A stretch of DNA of 64,000 nt from Candidatus Gastranaerophilales bacterium (GTDB lineage: Bacteria; Cyanobacteriota; Vampirovibrionia; Gastranaerophilales; Gastranaerophilaceae): NCBI GenBank assembly GCA_944324345.1, contig CALUVT010000004.1, positions 52,246-116,245 of the forward strand, read 5' to 3'. Shown here in pieces: positions 17,176 through 26,484 of this stretch. The stretch's first letter is position 1. Every line of letters begins with the position of its first letter. The position numbers and the translations under genes are program-made. The notes under the pieces were generated by a model. The model had not been told where the DNA came from. It was given only the letters and a program-made list of their open reading frames with translations, and did no database searches.

Positions 17176-18705
17176 CTATCCAAATGTCTTAAAAGAAGCT
17201 TCAACGTTTTTATCTACAACGTTTTTAACTGAGTCGTATTCTGTCTGAAGAGCCGAATGTTCTGTATCAAGTTTTTTCAATTCCAGATCAAGTTTTTTAT
17301 CTTTATTTTCAAGATCTGTCATGTCTTGATTATATTTAGTTTCTGCTTGTGCGATTGCTCTTTCATCCTCTACTTCTTGAATACAAGTGTCTTCTGATAT
17401 TGTTGTAGAGACAAATGCTTTATCTGTAGTTGAATAATATTCCAATCTCAAAGTACCATCTCTCAATGCTGCTTCAAAAGTAGTATTATCTTCCAGAGGA
17501 GATTTTTGAACATTACCTGCTGTTCCAGTTCCAATACCTGCATAAATATGGTTTTCATCAGCTTCTGCCGGAACATTTGTATATGTAAAGTAACCGCTTG
17601 ATTGCATTTTATCAAATATATTGCGATAATATGTCAATATGCTTTTATTTTCAGGGTCTGCAGCACTTTTAAGAGCCAAACTAGAATCCATATCATATTC
17701 TACTTTAAATTGATCACCAACTCTCAGATATGCTTCTGTTATAGCCATAGCGTAATCAAATAAATCTCTTGATTCATCTGTGTTACCTTCGTAATTTATT
17801 GGGTTATAAACAACAACTCCCTGTTCTTCTAAAATATCCTCTGAACAAGCATCATATGGAACTTCTGAACCATCTTCATTATAATATTTACTTGTATAAT
17901 CACCATTTTTATTTATATCAGAAGAATAAGAATCATTTGTACCATCACCATCCATATCATAATCATAAGCAACTTCATTATTATTTTCATCAAAATATTT
18001 AATTGAATACTTAGGATTATTTATTACTTCATTAGAATATGTATCTTTGTCAATTAAGTCACCGTTTTTGTCTACATAATTCCCATTTTCATCTGTTTTA
18101 TAAGTTTCGTAAGTAGCATAACCGCGACCTATTGCATAATCGTTTGGATTATTTATGTCGCCGCCTGCTGCATAAGTTTCAACCCAACCAAAGCCAAAAT
18201 CGTGCTCATCATCACCAAGATTTATTCCAACAGTTGCAAAATATGCATCCCAAGCTTCATGAATTTTTTGTTCTGTTGCAGCTTGTTCTTCAGTTCTGTC
18301 TTCACTTTTTTGGACTGTAATATCTGCTTGAGAATAACCTGTGTTTAAGCTTGCTAAAAACTGATTATAATTTCCATTAGATTTTTCGTATGCATTTGCA
18401 ATATCTTTGGTTACCAAAACTTTACCTTTGGAATCAGTAACTATATACTGTCTTACGTTCTCAGCCATTTGAGGACCTGTCATAAGATTATATGAAATAT
18501 CAGTATAGTTAGCATCTGCTCCGTTAAAACTTGTAAGTACAGTTAGCTTAGTAGCATTCAAAGCTTCGTTATATTCATTTGTAATCTGCTGTGTTTGATC
18601 TGCTAAACGTTGTTTTGAATAGGAAACACTTTGACCGCTGTTTTCATTATTGGTCAATCTTGCAGTTATACTTAATAATCTAGCTTGTGATGCTGCCATT
18701 CCCAT
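17176..18705 (-). CDS. Large protein with helical ends and acidic repeats, unknown function
   Basis: A 509-aa protein that I cannot assign. Its N-terminus (MGMAASQARLLSITARL, then a Gln-rich helix to about residue 55) and C-terminus (about 446-509, a coiled coil of charged heptads ending VDKNVEASFKTFG) are helical, bracketing a variable middle. That layout recalls flagellin and hook-associated proteins, whose two ends form a helical bundle. Residues 200-285 hold acidic repeats of the type DENGNYVDKNGDLID and DMDGDGTND, resembling calcium-binding loops. There is no Sec signal peptide. AAAGGG precedes the ATG. The 106-aa protein at 33027 has a similar head and tail without the insert. A non-Sec secreted surface or filament protein is possible but unproven. 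Confidence 0.75.
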   Translation of the reverse strand: MGMAASQARLLSITARLTNNENSGQSVSYSKQRLADQTQQITNEYNEALNATKLTVLTSFNGADANYTDISYNLMTGPQMAENVRQYIVTDSKGKVLVTKDIANAYEKSNGNYNQFLASLNTGYSQADITVQKSEDRTEEQAATEQKIHEAWDAYFATVGINLGDDEHDFGFGWVETYAAGGDINNPNDYAIGRGYATYETYKTDENGNYVDKNGDLIDKDTYSNEVINNPKYSIKYFDENNNEVAYDYDMDGDGTNDSYSSDINKNGDYTSKYYNEDGSEVPYDACSEDILEEQGVVVYNPINYEGNTDESRDLFDYAMAITEAYLRVGDQFKVEYDMDSSLALKSAADPENKSILTYYRNIFDKMQSSGYFTYTNVPAEADENHIYAGIGTGTAGNVQKSPLEDNTTFEAALRDGTLRLEYYSTTDKAFVSTTISEDTCIQEVEDERAIAQAETKYNQDMTDLENKDKKLDLELKKLDTEHSALQTEYDSVKNVVDKNVEASFKTFG

Positions 18706-18858
18706 GGTTTTTACCCTTTCCGTAAATTTTGGTTTAAGCTTTCAATTTGTAACTCGAAGCTGATTTCCTTTCAAATAGTACTTGTAATCATGGTTACGGC
18801 AGATTTACTTAAAATCTTTAAATTAAAAATCTTAATTGTTACAAAATGTTTACAAATC

Positions 18859-18890
18859 AAAAAAGCCCCTCGTTTAGGAAGGACTTTTTA
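18859..18890 (-). terminator. Intrinsic terminator after ileS
   Basis: On the minus strand, AAGTCCTTC pairs with GAGGGGCTT (two G-U pairs) around a 6-nt loop, followed by TTTT. It ends the gltP-ileS operon. Confidence 0.75.
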
Positions 18891-18910
18891 GAAAATATAT
18901 AAGCCGAAAT

Positions 18911-21727
18911 CTATTCAACTGCTTCTTCGCATTCTTGGCAGATACCGGCAGAATTCAGTTTTCGATACTTCCAGCATCTTGCACATTTTTCACCTTCTGC
19001 TTTAGTTACCCAAACTGTATAACCTTCTTCTGTATATTCGTTCAATACATTTTCTGGCTTTTCTGCTGTCACATAAGCTTGCGAAGTTATGAATATATTA
19101 CACAATTCATCTTCATTGTCCTTTAAGACAGTGTCATCATCTGCTTTCACGTAAACTGCAACCTCAAGCGAACTTCCTACTTTTTTATCTGCACGCAAAG
19201 GTTCTATTGCTCTTGTTACAACTTCACGGGCTTTTAATATTTTTGAAAAATCTTCTTCTAGTTTCACATTTTTCCAAATAGAGTTCGTATCCGACCAGCT
19301 TGATAGCAAGATGCTTTCCAATCCGCCTTTTTGACATTCAGGAACACTCATCCAAATATCTTCAGCCTGGTGAGGCATTACAGGAACAAGCATTCTGACT
19401 AAAGTCTGCAATATCTCATACAATACAGTTTGACAAGCTCTGCGTGAAAGAGATTTTTTACCTGCCGTATACAATCTATCTTTTACAATATCCAAGTAGA
19501 ATGAACTCAAATCAACTGCCGCAAAATTTTGAAGCTGTTGGAAATACTTGTAAAATTCATAATTGTTGAAAGCTTCCGTAACACTTTCAATCAAATGATT
19601 AAGTTTATGAAGTGCGAACTTATCAATTGCTTTCAAATCTTTATATTCAACATAATCAACTGCTGGGTCAAAATCGAACAAGTTACCAACCAAAAATCTT
19701 GAAGTATTTCTTGTTTTCTTAAAGATTTCAGCAAGCTGTTTTATTATATTATTACCAATTTTAGTATCATTTCTATAGTCTACCGAAGCTGCCCATAATC
19801 TGAGAATATCAGCACCATAAGTTTTGATTATTTCATCCGGTCTTATGTAGTTTCCTAAAGATTTGGACATTTTTCTGCCATCTTCACCGAACACAAATCC
19901 ATGAGTTAGAACTGACTTATAAGGAGCAATTCCCTCTGTTGCAACAGATGTCAAAAGTGATGATTGGAACCAACCTCTGTGCTGGTCTGAACCTTCCAGA
20001 TACATCTCAACCGGTGTAGTTCCAAGTTCGTCAGATCTTTTGTTTACAACGGCACGCCAAGTAATACCTGAATCAAACCAAACATCCATTATGTCATTTT
20101 CTTTAGTAAAATGAATTCCTCCGCATTTAGGACATTTAAACCCTTTCGGAAGTAATTCTTCTACTGAATATTTTACCCAAGCATCTGAGCTTTCTTTTTC
20201 AAATATTCTTGCTACATTTTCAATAGTCTCGTCTGTAACAACAACTTCACCGCAGTCTTGACAATAGAAAACAGGGATTGGAACACCCCAGGCACGCTGA
20301 CGTGAAATACACCAATCAGTACGTCCGGCAACCATATTTGAAATTCTTGCCTCGCCGCTTGCAGGAATCCACTTAACCTTTTTGATTTCTTCCAATGTTT
20401 TATCTCTGAATTTATCAACCTTAACAAACCACTGCGGAGTAGCTCTGTATATTACAGGATTTTTACATCTCCAACAGTGAGGATAACTGTGATTGATATC
20501 TTGAGCTTTCAATAAAGCTTTGCAATCTTGGAGTTTTTCAATTACAATACCGTTCCCCTTATAATATGGAATCCCTTCTAAATCTTTATCCTTAACAGCT
20601 TCAGTCCAAACGCCTTTGCTGTCTAAAGGTGAAAATACCTCAATCCCATACCTGCATCCGACTTCGTAATCCTCTAAACCATGTCCGGGAGCAGTATGAA
20701 CAGAACCTGTACCAGCATCTAATGTTACGTGTTCTCCTAAAATTATCGGAGATTTTCTATCTACAAGCGGATGTTTTGTATTTAACAGTTCCAAATCAGA
20801 ACCGATACAAGAACCAAGTACCTTAATATCAGCTTCATCCCATTCAACATCTTTCAAAAAGCTTGATAAAAGTTCAGATGCTACAACATAAACATCATTT
20901 TTATAATCAAAGAATGTATATTCAAATTTTGGATGCATACTTATCGCCATATTTGAAGGGATTGTCCAAGGAGTAGTTGTCCAAATTACGGCGTATACAT
21001 CTTTGCCTTTTGTTGCTTCAACTAAATCATTTATTTTCTTTGAGCTTTCTTCATCGAATTTAAATCTCACATAGATAGAAGTAGAAGTATGATCTGCATA
21101 TTCGACCTCAGCTTCCGCCAAAGCTGTTTCACAAGACGCACACCAATAAACGGGTTTCAAACCTTTTTCGATATAACCCTTTTTGTACATCTCTCCAAAC
21201 ACTCTAACCTGTTCAGCTTCAAAATCAGGATTAATAGTCAGATAAGGATGCTCCCAATCTCCCAGAACCCCAAGACGTTTGAATTCTGATTCCTGACCCT
21301 TCAAATTTTTATGAGCAAATTCTCTGCATTTTTGACGTAATTCATATGGTGTTAAAGAACTTCTTCCACCCTTTATGTTTTTAACAACAGCATTCTCAAT
21401 AGGCAAACCATGGCCGTCATAACCCGGCACATAAGGAGTATAATAGCCGGCTTGTGCTTTAAATTTAAGCAAAATATCTTTTAAAATTTTATTTAAAGCA
21501 GTACCAACATGGATTTTTTCTGAACTCAAATAAGGAGGTCCGTCGTGCAAAATAAACTTGTTTGCCTTATCACGGTTATTAATAATCTTATTATAAATAT
21601 CGTTTTCTTCCCAAAATTTTTGGATTTCAAGTTCTCTTACAGTAGCGTTTGCCCTCATTGCCAAAGTTGTTTGAGGGAGGTTAAGAGTATCTTTATACTC
21701 TACTTTTGTGCTTGTTTCGTTACTCAT
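18911..21727 (-). CDS. ileS: Isoleucyl-tRNA synthetase
   Basis: Charges tRNA-Ile in the cytoplasm; class I synthetase with an editing domain. The 938-aa protein has the Rossmann fold start FILHDGPPY, KMSKS at residues 619-623, the CP1 editing domain (VIWTTTPWTIPSNMA), DVWFDSG and EGSDQHRGWFQSSLL, and a C-terminal zinc finger (CARCWKYRK and CQECEE). The HIGH motif is atypical: residues 73-76 read HVGT, after a one-residue-longer loop PYLSSEKI, so the second histidine is replaced by threonine. All else is intact, so the enzyme is likely active. It lies 6 bp after a DAACS symporter gene and shares its transcript. Confidence 0.97.
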   Translation of the reverse strand: MSNETSTKVEYKDTLNLPQTTLAMRANATVRELEIQKFWEENDIYNKIINNRDKANKFILHDGPPYLSSEKIHVGTALNKILKDILLKFKAQAGYYTPYVPGYDGHGLPIENAVVKNIKGGRSSLTPYELRQKCREFAHKNLKGQESEFKRLGVLGDWEHPYLTINPDFEAEQVRVFGEMYKKGYIEKGLKPVYWCASCETALAEAEVEYADHTSTSIYVRFKFDEESSKKINDLVEATKGKDVYAVIWTTTPWTIPSNMAISMHPKFEYTFFDYKNDVYVVASELLSSFLKDVEWDEADIKVLGSCIGSDLELLNTKHPLVDRKSPIILGEHVTLDAGTGSVHTAPGHGLEDYEVGCRYGIEVFSPLDSKGVWTEAVKDKDLEGIPYYKGNGIVIEKLQDCKALLKAQDINHSYPHCWRCKNPVIYRATPQWFVKVDKFRDKTLEEIKKVKWIPASGEARISNMVAGRTDWCISRQRAWGVPIPVFYCQDCGEVVVTDETIENVARIFEKESSDAWVKYSVEELLPKGFKCPKCGGIHFTKENDIMDVWFDSGITWRAVVNKRSDELGTTPVEMYLEGSDQHRGWFQSSLLTSVATEGIAPYKSVLTHGFVFGEDGRKMSKSLGNYIRPDEIIKTYGADILRLWAASVDYRNDTKIGNNIIKQLAEIFKKTRNTSRFLVGNLFDFDPAVDYVEYKDLKAIDKFALHKLNHLIESVTEAFNNYEFYKYFQQLQNFAAVDLSSFYLDIVKDRLYTAGKKSLSRRACQTVLYEILQTLVRMLVPVMPHQAEDIWMSVPECQKGGLESILLSSWSDTNSIWKNVKLEEDFSKILKAREVVTRAIEPLRADKKVGSSLEVAVYVKADDDTVLKDNEDELCNIFITSQAYVTAEKPENVLNEYTEEGYTVWVTKAEGEKCARCWKYRKLNSAGICQECEEAVE

Positions 21728-21733
21728 AATAAA

Positions 21734-23038
21734 TTACCCTTCTTTTATTTTCCCTAACGACTGTTGTATATCATTACCAATACTATCTTCTTTTGAACGT
21801 TTTACAAATTCAGCCATTTTATTGTAATCAAATTCGTTTTCCCAGCGTGCAATAACTACTGTTGCAACGCAATTACCTATAAGATTTACAGTAGTTCTGC
21901 CCATATCCAAAATTTGGTCAATACCCAAAAGTATCGCAACGCCTAATATTGGAATATTAAAACTTGCTAAAGTCCCGGCCAAAACAATCAATGACGCTCT
22001 TGGAACTCCTGCAACACCTTTACTTGTAAGCATTAGAGCAAGCATGATGATAATTTGCTGGTTCAAATCAAGGTTTATGCCAACGATTTGGGATGAAAAC
22101 AAAACCCCCATAGCAAGATATAGCGTGCTTCCATCCAAGTTAAAAGTGTAACCTGTAGGCATTACAAATCCCACAATAGTTTTTGGGACACCAAAACTTT
22201 CCATAATCTCCATTGCTTTAGGGAAAGCTGCCTCTGAGCTTGCAGTTGTAAAGGTTAATAAAGCAGGTTCCTGCAAAGCCCTCAATAAGTCCCTGAATGA
22301 AATTTTAACAATTTTACAAACAATGATTAAAACCAAAAGGACAAAAACAGCTAAAGCAACATATAAAGCTGCTATAACCTTACAATAATTTTTTAGAACA
22401 GCTAATCCGTTAGCTCCGACAGTAGATGCAATTGCCCCGAATATCCCAAGCGGAGCAAAATACATAACATACTCGGTAAACTTAAACATTATTTGAGATA
22501 TTGAATTAAAAAAATCAACAACAGGTTTTGCTTTTTGTCCAACTGCAATAATTGCAAGGGCAAAGAATATTGCAAACACAACTATTTGCAACAAATTTCC
22601 GTTTGACATAGCATCAAAAATACTTGTTGGGAATATATTAACCACCATCTCACTAACTGACGTATGTGCCTGACTTGCGGCTAATAATCCTGCTTCTTGC
22701 ATTCTAATTGCATGTTCGCTTGTTCCACTAACAAACCCTACACCAGGTTTAAACAAATTTGCCATAGTCAAACCGATAATTAATGCAAGAGTTGTTACAA
22801 CCTCAAAATAAACAATTGTTTTAAGTCCAATTTTTCCGAGACTTTTTGCATCTCCATGCCCAGAAATTCCTACAACAAGTGTTGCAAAAAGTAATGGTGC
22901 AATAATCATTTTAACCATTCTCAAAAATATAACAGCAAAAGGTCTCATCCTTACTGCGAAATCAGGGGCAAAATGACCTACAACAACACCAAAAATCAGT
23001 GCTATGAATATCAAGGCTGTGAGTTTTGAATGTTTCAA
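21734..23038 (-). CDS. Dicarboxylate/amino acid:cation symporter (DAACS family)
   Basis: Inner membrane secondary transporter that takes up glutamate, aspartate or C4-dicarboxylates with Na+ or H+. The 434-aa protein has about eight membrane spans plus two re-entrant loops, with the family motifs TTASSEAAFPKAME (the Ser-rich HP1 loop), GFVMPTGYTFNLDGSTLYLAMG (TM7 with NxDG) and GVAGVPRASLIVLAG (HP2). GAGGT precedes the ATG. It is co-transcribed with ileS, an unusual pairing. GltP, GltT and DctA cannot be told apart from sequence alone. Confidence 0.93.
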   Translation of the reverse strand: MKHSKLTALIFIALIFGVVVGHFAPDFAVRMRPFAVIFLRMVKMIIAPLLFATLVVGISGHGDAKSLGKIGLKTIVYFEVVTTLALIIGLTMANLFKPGVGFVSGTSEHAIRMQEAGLLAASQAHTSVSEMVVNIFPTSIFDAMSNGNLLQIVVFAIFFALAIIAVGQKAKPVVDFFNSISQIMFKFTEYVMYFAPLGIFGAIASTVGANGLAVLKNYCKVIAALYVALAVFVLLVLIIVCKIVKISFRDLLRALQEPALLTFTTASSEAAFPKAMEIMESFGVPKTIVGFVMPTGYTFNLDGSTLYLAMGVLFSSQIVGINLDLNQQIIIMLALMLTSKGVAGVPRASLIVLAGTLASFNIPILGVAILLGIDQILDMGRTTVNLIGNCVATVVIARWENEFDYNKMAEFVKRSKEDSIGNDIQQSLGKIKEG

Positions 23039-23155
23039 TTTAATACCTCAAGATATATTATATTACAAACATGCTGTTATGAAAAAATCCTGTAACGTTT
23101 CGTAAATGTTTTTTAACACTACCACCCATGCCTTTTGTAAATTGATGTAATATTG

Positions 23156-23185
23156 TTGAATAGACATGCAGAATTGTAGTATAAT
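23156..23185 (+). promoter_or_regulatory. nrdJ promoter
   Basis: TTGAAT (23156-23161), an 18-bp spacer and TATAAT (23180-23185), preceded by TTGTAG. The expected start is near 23192, giving a leader of about 33 nt. No cobalamin riboswitch was seen between it and the GTG start. Confidence 0.6.
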
Positions 23186-23224
23186 GGATAAATCGAAATA
23201 AAATATAAAAAAGGGGAGGTTAAT

Positions 23225-25207
23225 GTGACAGAAAGCACATGCATGGAAAAGTGTAATTTATCGGAAAATGCGATAAAAGTTCTTGAAAAGAGATATTTGA
23301 AAAGAGATAAGGAAGGTAATTGTACAGAAACACCTGCTGATATGTTCAGACGTGTTGCAAGTACTATAGCTTCAGGAGATTTGAAATTTGGGAAATCCCA
23401 AGCAGATGTTGACAAATTGACAGAAAGATTCTACAAAGCAATTACTAATTGTTATTTTATGCCAAACTCACCAACATTAATGAATGCAGGAAGAGAATTG
23501 GGACAATTGGCAGCATGCTTTGTACTCCCCGTTGAAGATAGTCTTGAAGGAATTTTTGAAACGGTTAAAAATACCGCTTTAATTCATAAATCAGGTGGGG
23601 GAACAGGTTTTTCTTTTTCCAGACTAAGACCTAAAAACAGCGTTGTAAGATCAACTATGGGAGTTTCATCAGGCCCTGTGTCGTTTATGGAAGTTTTTAA
23701 CGCAGCCACAGAAGCTGTTAAACAAGGCGGTACAAGACGTGGTGCTAATATGGGTATTCTAAGAGTTGATCACCCTGATATTCTGGATTTTATCGAATGC
23801 AAAAGCGATAACAACAAATTGAACAACTTCAATATTTCCGTTGCCATAACAGATAAGTTTATGGAAGCTTTGAAAAACGGAACTGATTATGAACTTATCA
23901 ACCCGCAAAATAATACCGTTGCAGGTAAATTAAGTGCTAAAAAAGTATTCGATATGATTGTTGACGGTGCTTGGAGAAATGGTGAACCCGGAATTATCTT
24001 CATTGACAAGATGAATTCTGATAACCCAACACCTTTAATTGGAGAAATCGAATCGACAAACCCTTGCGGAGAAGTTCCTCTACTTGCTTACGAAGCTTGT
24101 AACTTAGGATCAATTAACCTTGGAAGAATGGTAGAAAACGGCTCAATTAACTGGGATTTGTTAGCTGAAACCACAAGAACAGCTATCAGATTTTTGGATA
24201 ATGTAATTGCAGTAAACAACTATCCGCTTCCACAAATTTCCGAAATGGTTCAAAATAACAGAAAAATCGGACTTGGCGTAATGGGTTGGGCTGATATGCT
24301 TATGAAATTGGGACTTTCTTACGCTTCTGAAGAAGGCACGAAGTTAGCCGGTCAAGTTATGGAATTTATTGATTACGAATCTAAATGCGAATCAGTTGAA
24401 CTTTCAAAAGAAAGAGGCAGATTTAATAACTTCAAAGGTAGTGTTTACGAAAGACCAAATTACCTTTATAACAAATACAAAGGTAAATCAGCAGGAAAAG
24501 TTTCCGATGAACAATGGAAAGAATTAGATGCTGAAATCGCAAAATATGGTATAAGAAACGCTACAACAACCTGTATTGCTCCAACAGGAACAATCTCAAT
24601 GATAGCAGGGGCATCAGGCGGAGTTGAACCATTGTTTGGCTTAGTATTTTCTAGATTGATTATGGATGGAACAGAAATGCTTGAAGTTAATCCTATATTT
24701 AAGGATTATGCAATCGAACATGGCTTCTATTCAGAAGATTTAATGAAAGAAATTGCTAAAACCGGTTCTGTTGCTCATGTTGACGGAGTTCCTTCAGATG
24801 CTAAACATATATTTGTTACAGCACACGATGTTTCACCTTATTGGCATGTAAAAATGCAAGCAGCATTCCAGCTTCATACTGATAACGCTGTTTCAAAAAC
24901 AGTTAACTTTGAAGAAAATGCAACTCGTAAAGACATAGAAGAAGCTTACATCTTGGCTTATGAGAACAATTTAAAAGGAATTACTGTTTACAGAAACAAT
25001 TCACGTCAGTTCCAACCTATGAATCTTGATGCTAAGAAGAAAACAGAAGAAACAAAAGCTGAAGAACCTGTGGTTGAAGAAACAAAAGAAGAATACAACC
25101 CGACAGGTGAAATAAAAACAGTTAAATGCCCTGAATGCGGAAATGAAATCCAGATGGCTGAAGGATGTTTTATCTGTTTAAAATGCGGTTACTCAGGTTG
25201 TTCATAG
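23225..25207 (+). CDS. nrdJ: Adenosylcobalamin-dependent (class II) ribonucleotide reductase
   Basis: Makes deoxyribonucleotides using coenzyme B12 as radical source, so it works with or without oxygen. Translation starts at a GTG at 23225, placed by a strong GGGGAGG site. In the 660-aa protein I see NSPTLMNAG (81-89), the redox cysteine in LAACFVLP (98), [21 protein letters not shown] with the active-site Asn-Cys-Glu group, [27 protein letters not shown], and a C-terminal zinc-ribbon-like CPECGN and [10 protein letters not shown] tail that provides the terminal reducing cysteines. It is a single-gene unit. An organism with only this enzyme depends on B12 made or imported. Confidence 0.96.
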   Translation: MTESTCMEKCNLSENAIKVLEKRYLKRDKEGNCTETPADMFRRVASTIASGDLKFGKSQADVDKLTERFYKAITNCYFMPNSPTLMNAGRELGQLAACFVLPVEDSLEGIFETVKNTALIHKSGGGTGFSFSRLRPKNSVVRSTMGVSSGPVSFMEVFNAATEAVKQGGTRRGANMGILRVDHPDILDFIECKSDNNKLNNFNISVAITDKFMEALKNGTDYELINPQNNTVAGKLSAKKVFDMIVDGAWRNGEPGIIFIDKMNSDNPTPLIGEIESTNPCGEVPLLAYEACNLGSINLGRMVENGSINWDLLAETTRTAIRFLDNVIAVNNYPLPQISEMVQNNRKIGLGVMGWADMLMKLGLSYASEEGTKLAGQVMEFIDYESKCESVELSKERGRFNNFKGSVYERPNYLYNKYKGKSAGKVSDEQWKELDAEIAKYGIRNATTTCIAPTGTISMIAGASGGVEPLFGLVFSRLIMDGTEMLEVNPIFKDYAIEHGFYSEDLMKEIAKTGSVAHVDGVPSDAKHIFVTAHDVSPYWHVKMQAAFQLHTDNAVSKTVNFEENATRKDIEEAYILAYENNLKGITVYRNNSRQFQPMNLDAKKKTEETKAEEPVVEETKEEYNPTGEIKTVKCPECGNEIQMAEGCFICLKCGYSGCS

Positions 25208-25349
25208 GGAGCGTAGCCGCTCCACCCACCACCTGGGGAATAGTGAAACTTTTCAGGGAATGGTGAAAGAAGAGCGTAGCCGCTCCACCCGCCACCTGGG
25301 AAATAGTGAAACTTTTCAGAGGATGGTAAAAAAGGAGCGTAGCCGCTCA
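25208..25349 (+). repeat. 63-bp tandem repeat with GC-rich hairpins
   Basis: Directly after the nrdJ stop, a unit opening with GGAGCG-TAGC-CGCTCC (a 6-bp hairpin with a 4-nt loop) recurs with an exact 63-bp period: the GAGCG of the hairpins begins at 25209, 25272 and 25335. The first two copies are complete and about 90% identical; the third stops after the hairpin. The unit is GC-rich against an AT-rich background. The hairpins may protect the nrdJ mRNA 3' end, or the array may be a REP-like dispersed element. No array of spacers is present. Confidence 0.85.
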
Positions 25350-25411
25350 GAAAAAATAAGAGTATAAGCACTTTAAAATAAAAGCGTTTATCCGTAAATA
25401 AGATAGAGAGT

Positions 25412-25449
25412 AAATACTACCTCATAACACAATATGAGGTAGTATTTTT
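25412..25449 (+). terminator. Intrinsic terminator after nrdJ and its repeats
   Basis: Perfect 15-bp stem (AAATACTACCTCATA with TATGAGGTAGTATTT), 6-nt loop, followed by T-residues. Confidence 0.88.
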
Positions 25450-25552
25450 GTAAATAATTGTTAATATTCAATATTACAAGTAGCATCAAATATTTTTACA
25501 TGTTTTCATGCATTCAAATTAACTATGTAAAATATTGAAAGGTGTAAAAATT

Positions 25553-26371
25553 ATGACAGACAGCATGACAATAGGGCCTGCTTTAACGATTGGTGGGAAT
25601 AAAGTTGAGATGTTACAGACAGGAAATATTCTTGTAACAAGCCCCAAAGGCAAAATGAAAACATTGTCACAAGATGAATTTAAAAAACAGCTTGTAAAAA
25701 ATATAAACAATATTAACAATGGAGAGAATTTTGAATTCAAAAAAGACAACAAAAAAGCAAAAATTGCTGCAGGCATAGGAGCAACTCTTGCTGCTGCGTA
25801 TATTGGCTTAAGTATTGCTGTCGGTAAAAAAGTTCTAACAAAAGCTACCGCAAAAGCTGGCGAAAAACTTGGCCTTACAGATAAAATCAAAAATGTATTT
25901 TTCACAATCGGTAATAGTGGTGTTAAACTTTGGGATAGTATTTTAGTAAAAGCAAGTCAATTAAAAAATAAAATAACTGACAAATCAAAAAAAATACAAG
26001 AAAAACGTTACGCAACTTATTCAAAAGAACAAGCTTCAAAAGATGCTCACAGATATTTTGCAGCAAACGCAGATACAATAAATTTATCTCAAGCAAAAAG
26101 AGAAACTGCAATAGCTGACGCTAGAGCTGCATTTGAAAAATACGATCCGATAAAATTTCTGAAAGCGAAAGTTTTAGAAGAAGCCCGTTTAACCAAAGAA
26201 CAATATTCAGCAGTAAAAAAATACGCTAATACAGGGGCAAAAGCTACTTTAACAGATGCAAGAAAGAAAGTTCTTCCAAACTGGATTCAGGATAAAGAAT
26301 CTTGCCAGAGATACGCAAATATGATTGAAGCAAAATTCGCACAAATTGACGAACAGTTTGCAACAAAATAA
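25553..26371 (+). CDS. Hypothetical protein with one hydrophobic segment
   Basis: A 272-aa protein that I do not recognise. The ATG at 25553 is chosen because AAAGGTG lies eight bases upstream; a TTG six codons earlier is less likely. The N-terminal 70 residues are polar beta/alpha (GGNKVEMLQTGNILVTSPKGKMKTLS), followed by a Gly/Ala-rich hydrophobic stretch (about 75-98, AAGIGATLAAAYIGLSIAV) that could span or associate with a membrane, and a long, highly basic helical C-terminal part. No Sec signal peptide, cysteine or catalytic motif is visible. It forms a single-gene unit between two terminators. Confidence 0.8.
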   Translation: MTDSMTIGPALTIGGNKVEMLQTGNILVTSPKGKMKTLSQDEFKKQLVKNINNINNGENFEFKKDNKKAKIAAGIGATLAAAYIGLSIAVGKKVLTKATAKAGEKLGLTDKIKNVFFTIGNSGVKLWDSILVKASQLKNKITDKSKKIQEKRYATYSKEQASKDAHRYFAANADTINLSQAKRETAIADARAAFEKYDPIKFLKAKVLEEARLTKEQYSAVKKYANTGAKATLTDARKKVLPNWIQDKESCQRYANMIEAKFAQIDEQFATK

Positions 26372-26392
26372 TTAAACTTTTTACACATAACA

Positions 26393-26428
26393 AAAATCAC
26401 TCCCAAAAATTCGGGGGTGATTTTTTAT
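26393..26428 (+). terminator. Intrinsic terminator
   Basis: Stem AAAATCACTCCC with GGGGGTGATTTT (one G-U pair), loop of about 8 nt, T-run to 26428. It separates the hypothetical gene from pheT. Confidence 0.87.
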
Positions 26429-26484
26429 TTGGTTTGTTATAAAATTTTGGTATTAAGTTAGATTTTAAGAGGGAATTTAAAAAT

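Noticed and set aside
23039..23224. Cobalamin riboswitch ahead of nrdJ
   Set aside because: The leader after the promoter is only about 33 nt and carries no B12-box-like sequence.
25208..25349. Possible CRISPR array
   Set aside because: The whole 63-bp unit repeats, with no unique spacers, only about 2.3 copies and no cas genes.
25189..25371. Minus-strand frame of 60 codons with repeated [10 protein letters not shown] peptides
   Set aside because: It is a by-product of the 63-bp DNA repeat whose period is a multiple of three; no ribosome site or promoter is seen.
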